Shown: positions 5,978 to 8,978 of the stretch, in pieces
How positions within the stretch are numbered: position 1 is the stretch's first letter
How the letters are laid out: the number at the start of each line of letters is the position of its first letter
From: an uncultured Saprospirales bacterium
Lineage (GTDB): Bacteria > Bacteroidota > Bacteroidia > Chitinophagales > JADIYW01
Length of the DNA stretch: 8,978 bases
Direction: 5' to 3'
NCBI GenBank assembly: GCA_938008535.1
Contig: CALLKF010000170.1
Span: forward strand, 1-8,978
Program-made: the position numbers and the translations under genes
The notes under the pieces: generated by a model
Told to the model about the DNA's origin: nothing
The model's input: the letters and a program-made list of their open reading frames with translations, nothing else
Databases searched by the model: none

Positions 5978-6460
5978 TTACTGTTTCACAATTTTAAAAG
6001 TTCCAACCAACTCATGCGCAGCATCTTCTAACTTCAGCCAATAAACCGCTGGTGTCAATTGACTGCAATCAATCGCAGTTAATTCATTTTGAAGCGCATC
6101 TTCTTTTATCATCTTTCCTTGCATATCAAACAGTTGAAACCACACGTTCTTTAATTGCGTTGCATTTATTTTCAAAATCAATAAATTATTGGTTGGATTT
6201 GGAAACAACTGTATATCATATGATGTCTTGCTGTTTTTTATCGCCGTGATAATATAATTTGCTTGCTGAAAACCATTCGACAATTGGTTGTTTCCTGACT
6301 GCATGGTTTCTACAATGGTTTCGCCAATTGTCCAGTAAACATTGGCTGTTCCGTTACTGAGTGTTCCGCTTGCAGTGCAAAATACAGATGGTGTAAGTTG
6401 TTGCGCTTCCATATAAAACGAAACTATCATAAACGTGATAAATAATGAGTACTTCTTCAT
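5978..6460 (-). CDS. Short secreted protein with type IX secretion (type A) sorting domain
   Basis: The 160-residue product has an N-terminal signal peptide (hydrophobic run 5-17, cleavage near MEAQ-QL). Residues 28-68 carry a small beta domain (SGTLSNGTANVYWTIGE, then NNQLSNGFQQ) that often precedes sorting domains in Bacteroidota. Residues about 82-160 are a T9SS type A C-terminal domain: IQLFPNPTNNLLIL (83-96), LFDMQGKMI (110-118), then a Tyr-containing strand and a final FKIVKQ. In this pathway the signal peptide takes the protein across the inner membrane by Sec. The C-terminal domain then targets it to the PorV/Sov outer-membrane machinery, where it is removed and the cargo is released or anchored. 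The cargo is only about 60 residues, so the protein may be mostly a sorting module. It lies upstream of the 411-residue exported protein on the same strand. Confidence 0.9.
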   Translation of the reverse strand: MKKYSLFITFMIVSFYMEAQQLTPSVFCTASGTLSNGTANVYWTIGETIVETMQSGNNQLSNGFQQANYIITAIKNSKTSYDIQLFPNPTNNLLILKINATQLKNVWFQLFDMQGKMIKEDALQNELTAIDCSQLTPAVYWLKLEDAAHELVGTFKIVKQ

Positions 6461-6603
6461 TTTAACAGCTTTATTAATTATTGATATTCAAATTTAATCA
6501 GATTAAATCATAGTATTTGAGAATATTTTTTGATATTTTTACTTAATAATAAACTTATAATGGTTTATTTATTTGATTTACAACAATTTAAACGCACAAA
6601 AAC

Positions 6604-8022
6604 ATGAATAATTTACTTTTTGAAAGATTAAGCAAATTAAAAAAAGATGATTTTGTTCAGTTCGAGCTGTTTATCAGTTCACCATATTTCCATAAAGGCG
6701 AAAAAGCAATTTCTTATTTTGAATGCATCAAACCATTTTATCCAAACTTCGAGATTCCGAAAAAAGTACAAACTAAAATTGGGAAATTGTTTCCTAGCAA
6801 GGCAGCATATGATGTATTGCTAAGCAGAATAAATGATTTACTAGATAGTTTCGAATTGCAGGAATTGTACAACAAAAAAACATTTATCAAAACAGCACTC
6901 AAATATGAGTTGGAATTGGAGCGAAAAAATAATGTAAAATATTATCAGCAGCTTCAACAAACGCCAACCAACACCATGAAAGACAGCGACGATTTGTTCG
7001 CCGATTATTATAAAGAATTTACATCTATTGCTATTTGTGAAAACAATTGGCTCAGCGATAAGGAAAAAATTATTTTCCACAGTGAGCAGGCAATGTCCAG
7101 CATGCTTAATTTTTTTCTCAGCAAATATTTAATGATTTACGCCAACAAGATCACACACAGTTTAAATATTTCACCAACACCGGAAGAAAGTAACGAAACC
7201 AAGCTGATGCTGAAATTCGTGGAAGATAACATGGAACAGCAATCACTATCTGTAAAGTGCTTATTTTATATCATTAAGTTGTTCAAAAACATTTCAAATG
7301 ACGAAATTGAGTTTGATGAAAATTACAACAAACTAAAAAAAGACACCTTTGGTCTGACGCAAAACGAAATTTCTTATGAAATAAAATACGCACTAATTCA
7401 GGCATCATCGGCATGTATTTTTAAATGCTACACCAATCCAAAATATTTCAACCTCGCTTTCGAGTTGATCCATTTCTTGGTAGAAAATGAGTTGTATTTT
7501 ACCTTATCACATCAGCAGCAAATCCAGCAGCGTTTTATTCTCATCATCAAAGTTGCCTTAGGCGCCGGTGAAATTGATTGGGCAAAACAATTCATCGAAA
7601 CCAGGATCAATTTAATAGATAAAAAACAACAAGCCGATTTTTACAACTATGCATTGGGTTTAATTTATTTCCATCAGCAAAATTATAACGCAGCCATCAA
7701 ACTGATGATAAAAATAAACATCAACACACCGCAATATGTAATCGATTATAAAACTACTTTACTAAAAATGCATTACGAACTCAATGAATTAGCCGCCTTC
7801 AATTACCAGTCACAAACCTTCCTGAAATATTTAACCAAAGAAAAAACATTAAACAAAACGCATAAGAAACATATACAAGATTCCATAGAATTCATCAAAC
7901 TACTATTCAGATACAAAAAGAACAAAAAGCACGAAGACATTACAGAAAAACTCAAACTCAAAAATATGGACTACCTAATCACCAACTACCGCGACAAATG
8001 GTTCGCAGAAAAATGCAGTTAA
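6604..8022 (+). CDS. All-helical hypothetical protein of a Bacteroidota-specific family
   Basis: The 472-residue protein has no signal peptide, no membrane segment and no catalytic motif that I can recognise. The N-terminus (LSKLKKDDFVQFELFISSPY at 9-28, then FECIKPFYPNF at 39-49 and LFPSKAAYDVLLSRINDLL at 62-80) matches the pattern of large paralogous Bacteroidota families of unknown function, whose members begin with a helix pair around 'F..FL.SPYF' followed by 'LFP...Y....LR...S.L'. The remainder is predicted all-helical and rich in Lys, Asn and Gln, with TPR-like spacing at about 330-420 (FYNYALGLIYFHQQNYNAAI). It is probably a cytoplasmic scaffold. The ATG at 6604 follows an A-rich leader and fits the family start. 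It is divergent from the T9SS protein gene, and its 3' side runs into the 21-bp repeat array. No function is proposed. Confidence 0.82.
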   Translation: MNNLLFERLSKLKKDDFVQFELFISSPYFHKGEKAISYFECIKPFYPNFEIPKKVQTKIGKLFPSKAAYDVLLSRINDLLDSFELQELYNKKTFIKTALKYELELERKNNVKYYQQLQQTPTNTMKDSDDLFADYYKEFTSIAICENNWLSDKEKIIFHSEQAMSSMLNFFLSKYLMIYANKITHSLNISPTPEESNETKLMLKFVEDNMEQQSLSVKCLFYIIKLFKNISNDEIEFDENYNKLKKDTFGLTQNEISYEIKYALIQASSACIFKCYTNPKYFNLAFELIHFLVENELYFTLSHQQQIQQRFILIIKVALGAGEIDWAKQFIETRINLIDKKQQADFYNYALGLIYFHQQNYNAAIKLMIKININTPQYVIDYKTTLLKMHYELNELAAFNYQSQTFLKYLTKEKTLNKTHKKHIQDSIEFIKLLFRYKKNKKHEDITEKLKLKNMDYLITNYRDKWFAEKCS

Positions 8023-8106
8023 ATTATCTGACCATAAAGTTAAAAACTACACTAAAAATCAAAAAACAATTGAAAATCAATAAAATAGCAATTCAGCAAT
8101 AGCAAT

Positions 8107-8337
8107 TTTCTATGAAGCAGCTGAAGCTTTCTATGAAATAGCTTATTCTTTCTATTAAGAAACTTAAACTTTATATGAAGAAGCTACAACTTTATATTAT
8201 TTGGCTACAATTTTCTATGTTACGACTGCATCTTTCTATTATCCGGCTGAAACTTTCTATTAAGTGGCTACATATTTCTATGATGCGGCTGCATCTTTCT
8301 ATTATCGGGCTTAAACTTTCTATGATACGGTAATAGC
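8107..8337. repeat. Eleven-unit tandem array with an exact 21-bp period
   Basis: Units begin at 8107, 8128, 8149, 8170, 8191, 8212, 8233, 8254, 8275, 8296 and 8317, each exactly 21 bp with no indel. A decayed twelfth starts at 8338. The consensus is TTTCTAT, then G or T, then a variable stretch, then (G)GCT-x-x-A-x-C. The TTTCTAT block is kept in 9 units and is TTTATAT in units 4 and 5. The rest diverges freely. Units 7 and 10 differ at only 2 of 21 positions, and units 6 and 9 share their last 7 bases, hinting at a 63-bp higher-order period. It lies in the 448-bp gene-free stretch between the 472-residue protein gene and the 5S gene. The flanks 8023-8106 and 8338-8429 show only AT-rich sequence, apart from two TAGCAATT copies at 8086-8107. 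It does not look coding: the plus frame from 8108 gives FYxxAxx heptads but is broken by four TAA stops. Confidence 0.9.
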
Positions 8338-8429
8338 TTTAGAGTGCAGGCAATGGTGCAAATTCAATTCAAGGTTATTATTCATTAATTATGCCTTGGT
8401 TCTTGATTCTAAAAATTTTGGTTCCAAAA

Positions 8430-8460
8430 ATAAAAAAACCGCAACATTGCTGTTGCGGTT
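8430..8460 (-). terminator. Rho-independent terminator of the rRNA operon
   Basis: A perfect 10-bp stem AACCGCAACA (8437-8446) / TGTTGCGGTT (8451-8460) with a 4-base loop is followed on the minus strand by an uninterrupted T-run (8438 down to 8432) and further T-rich sequence. It begins 10 bp after the end of the 5S gene, where an rRNA operon would stop. On the plus strand no T-run follows the stem, so it works in one direction only. Confidence 0.9.
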
Positions 8461-8470
8461 CTGTATGGGT

Positions 8471-8577
8471 TGGCGACGACCTACTCTCCCAGGTTTGACC
8501 TAGTACCATTGGCGCTGTAGGGCTTAACTTCTCTGTTCGGGATGGGAAGAGGTGATCACCTACGCTATAATCGCCAT
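8471..8577 (-). rRNA. rrf: 5S ribosomal RNA
   Basis: Read on the minus strand, the gene runs from TGGCGATTATAGCG to GTAGGTCGTCGCCA. These two ends pair as helix I of 5S rRNA. In between lie the conserved CACCTCTTCCCATCCCGAAC loop and the GAAGTTAAGCCC segment, both hallmarks of bacterial 5S. The length of about 107-110 nt is normal, and the exact ends are uncertain by a few bases. It follows the 23S gene by about 90 bp and precedes the terminator, giving the usual 23S-5S order. Confidence 0.96.
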
Positions 8578-8667
8578 TAAATCTTTGGTAGTAAACTACC
8601 TTGTATTTTTATGACTTGTTTGTCAGTAAATTTTAACATATTGGGAAATCATTATACAAATTTTAAA

Positions 8668-8978
8668 AAGTTGATGGGTTATTAGTATCACTCGGCTTTG
8701 ATGTTACCACCTTTACACCTATGACCTATCAACGTCGTAGTCTTCGACGACCCTATGAGATCTCATCTTGAAGTTGGTTTCGTGCTTAGATGCTTTCAGC
8801 GCTTATCCATTCCCAACGTAGCTACCCAGCGGTACATCTGGCGACATAACTGGTACACTAGAGGTCAGTCCATTCCGGTCCTCTCGTACTAGAAACAGAT
8901 CTTCTCAAATCTCAAACGCCCATAACAGATAGGGACCGAACTGTCTTGCGACGTTCTGAACCCAGCTCGCGTGCCACT
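8668..8978 (-). rRNA. rrl: 23S ribosomal RNA, 3' end (partial, runs off the window)
   Basis: The minus strand carries domain VI of 23S rRNA. The sarcin-ricin loop AGTACGAGAGGACCGGAAT is the reverse complement of 8872-8890. It is preceded in the RNA by GTTCAGAACGTCGCAAGACA-type sequence at 8940-8960 and followed by the conserved 3' segment ending near ACTAATAACCCATCAA (about 8671-8686). Only about the last 310 of roughly 2,900 nt are present. The 3' end near 8668 is set by comparison with other bacteria and is approximate. No tRNA lies in the 23S-5S spacer. Confidence 0.96.

Noticed and set aside
6482..6520. A third, decayed copy of the AATCC/TTCAGACAA repeat (AATCAGATTAAATCATAG)
   Set aside because: Only loose AATC words match and no TTCAGACAA terminus is present; AT-rich sequence gives this by chance.
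8023..8042. Left terminus of the foldback element just after the stop of the 472-residue gene (AATTATCTGACC)
   Set aside because: It agrees with TTGTCTGAA only over TCTGA, and no right terminus follows.
8107..8337. CRISPR array
   Set aside because: Units are contiguous at 21 bp with no separate unique spacers, repeats are degenerate throughout, and no cas gene is in the window.
8108..8340. Heptad-repeat protein encoded by the 21-bp array (plus frame FYxxAxx, or the minus frame with IIE-type heptads)
   Set aside because: The plus frame has four TAA stops and no start codon. The best minus frame is open for only about six units, lacks a start and ends in stops in units 5 and 4. Variation falls largely in first codon positions, not third, which is opposite to coding constraint.

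Overview
The window looks like an AT-rich chromosomal segment of a Bacteroidota bacterium, probably Chitinophagales or a relative. The evidence is a type IX secretion (T9SS) C-terminal sorting domain, a secreted 'GNVGIGT' repeat protein of a kind common in this phylum, a Bacteroidota-style EttA C-terminus, A-rich leaders without clear Shine-Dalgarno sites, and dispersed foldback repeats with AATCC/GGATT units between genes. All family assignments come from reading the sequence and from memory of the families; no database was searched.

Layout. Positions 1-258 (minus) hold an internal piece of rpoC whose wording looks proteobacterial rather than Bacteroidota. It is fused head-on, through about 11 bp of shared sequence, to the C-terminal half of the ABC-F translation factor EttA (253-768, plus). 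A tiny, apparently frameshifted ORF follows EttA. Then come two minus-strand genes that abut exactly: a TPR-AAA+ ATPase (3067-1727) and a TPR protein with two C-terminal membrane helices (1726-827). The membrane protein seems to lose its expected C-terminus near 848, so the roughly 595-bp ettA block has a suspicious join on both sides. From about 850 onward the window reads as ordinary contiguous sequence.

Positions 3204-4415 (plus) encode an acyl-CoA dehydrogenase with its catalytic Glu at the LCAD/isovaleryl-CoA dehydrogenase position. A 99-bp terminal-inverted-repeat foldback element begins 3 bp after its stop, followed by a second structured repeat. Two minus-strand exported proteins come next: a short T9SS-sorted protein (6460-5978) and a 411-residue 'VGIGT' protein (5888-4653), with a partial copy of the foldback repeat between them. 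Positions 6604-8022 (plus) encode a 472-residue all-helical protein of a Bacteroidota family of unknown function.

The 448 bp between that gene and the 5S gene contain an exact-period tandem array: eleven contiguous units of 21 bp (8107-8337). It is followed by the rho-independent terminator of an rRNA operon that enters from the right on the minus strand (23S 3' end, short spacer, 5S, terminator).

The best candidates for something new are the 21-bp array beside the rrn terminator and the translationally coupled AAA+/membrane-TPR pair. The left 850 bp should be treated as a possible assembly or amplification chimera until checked.
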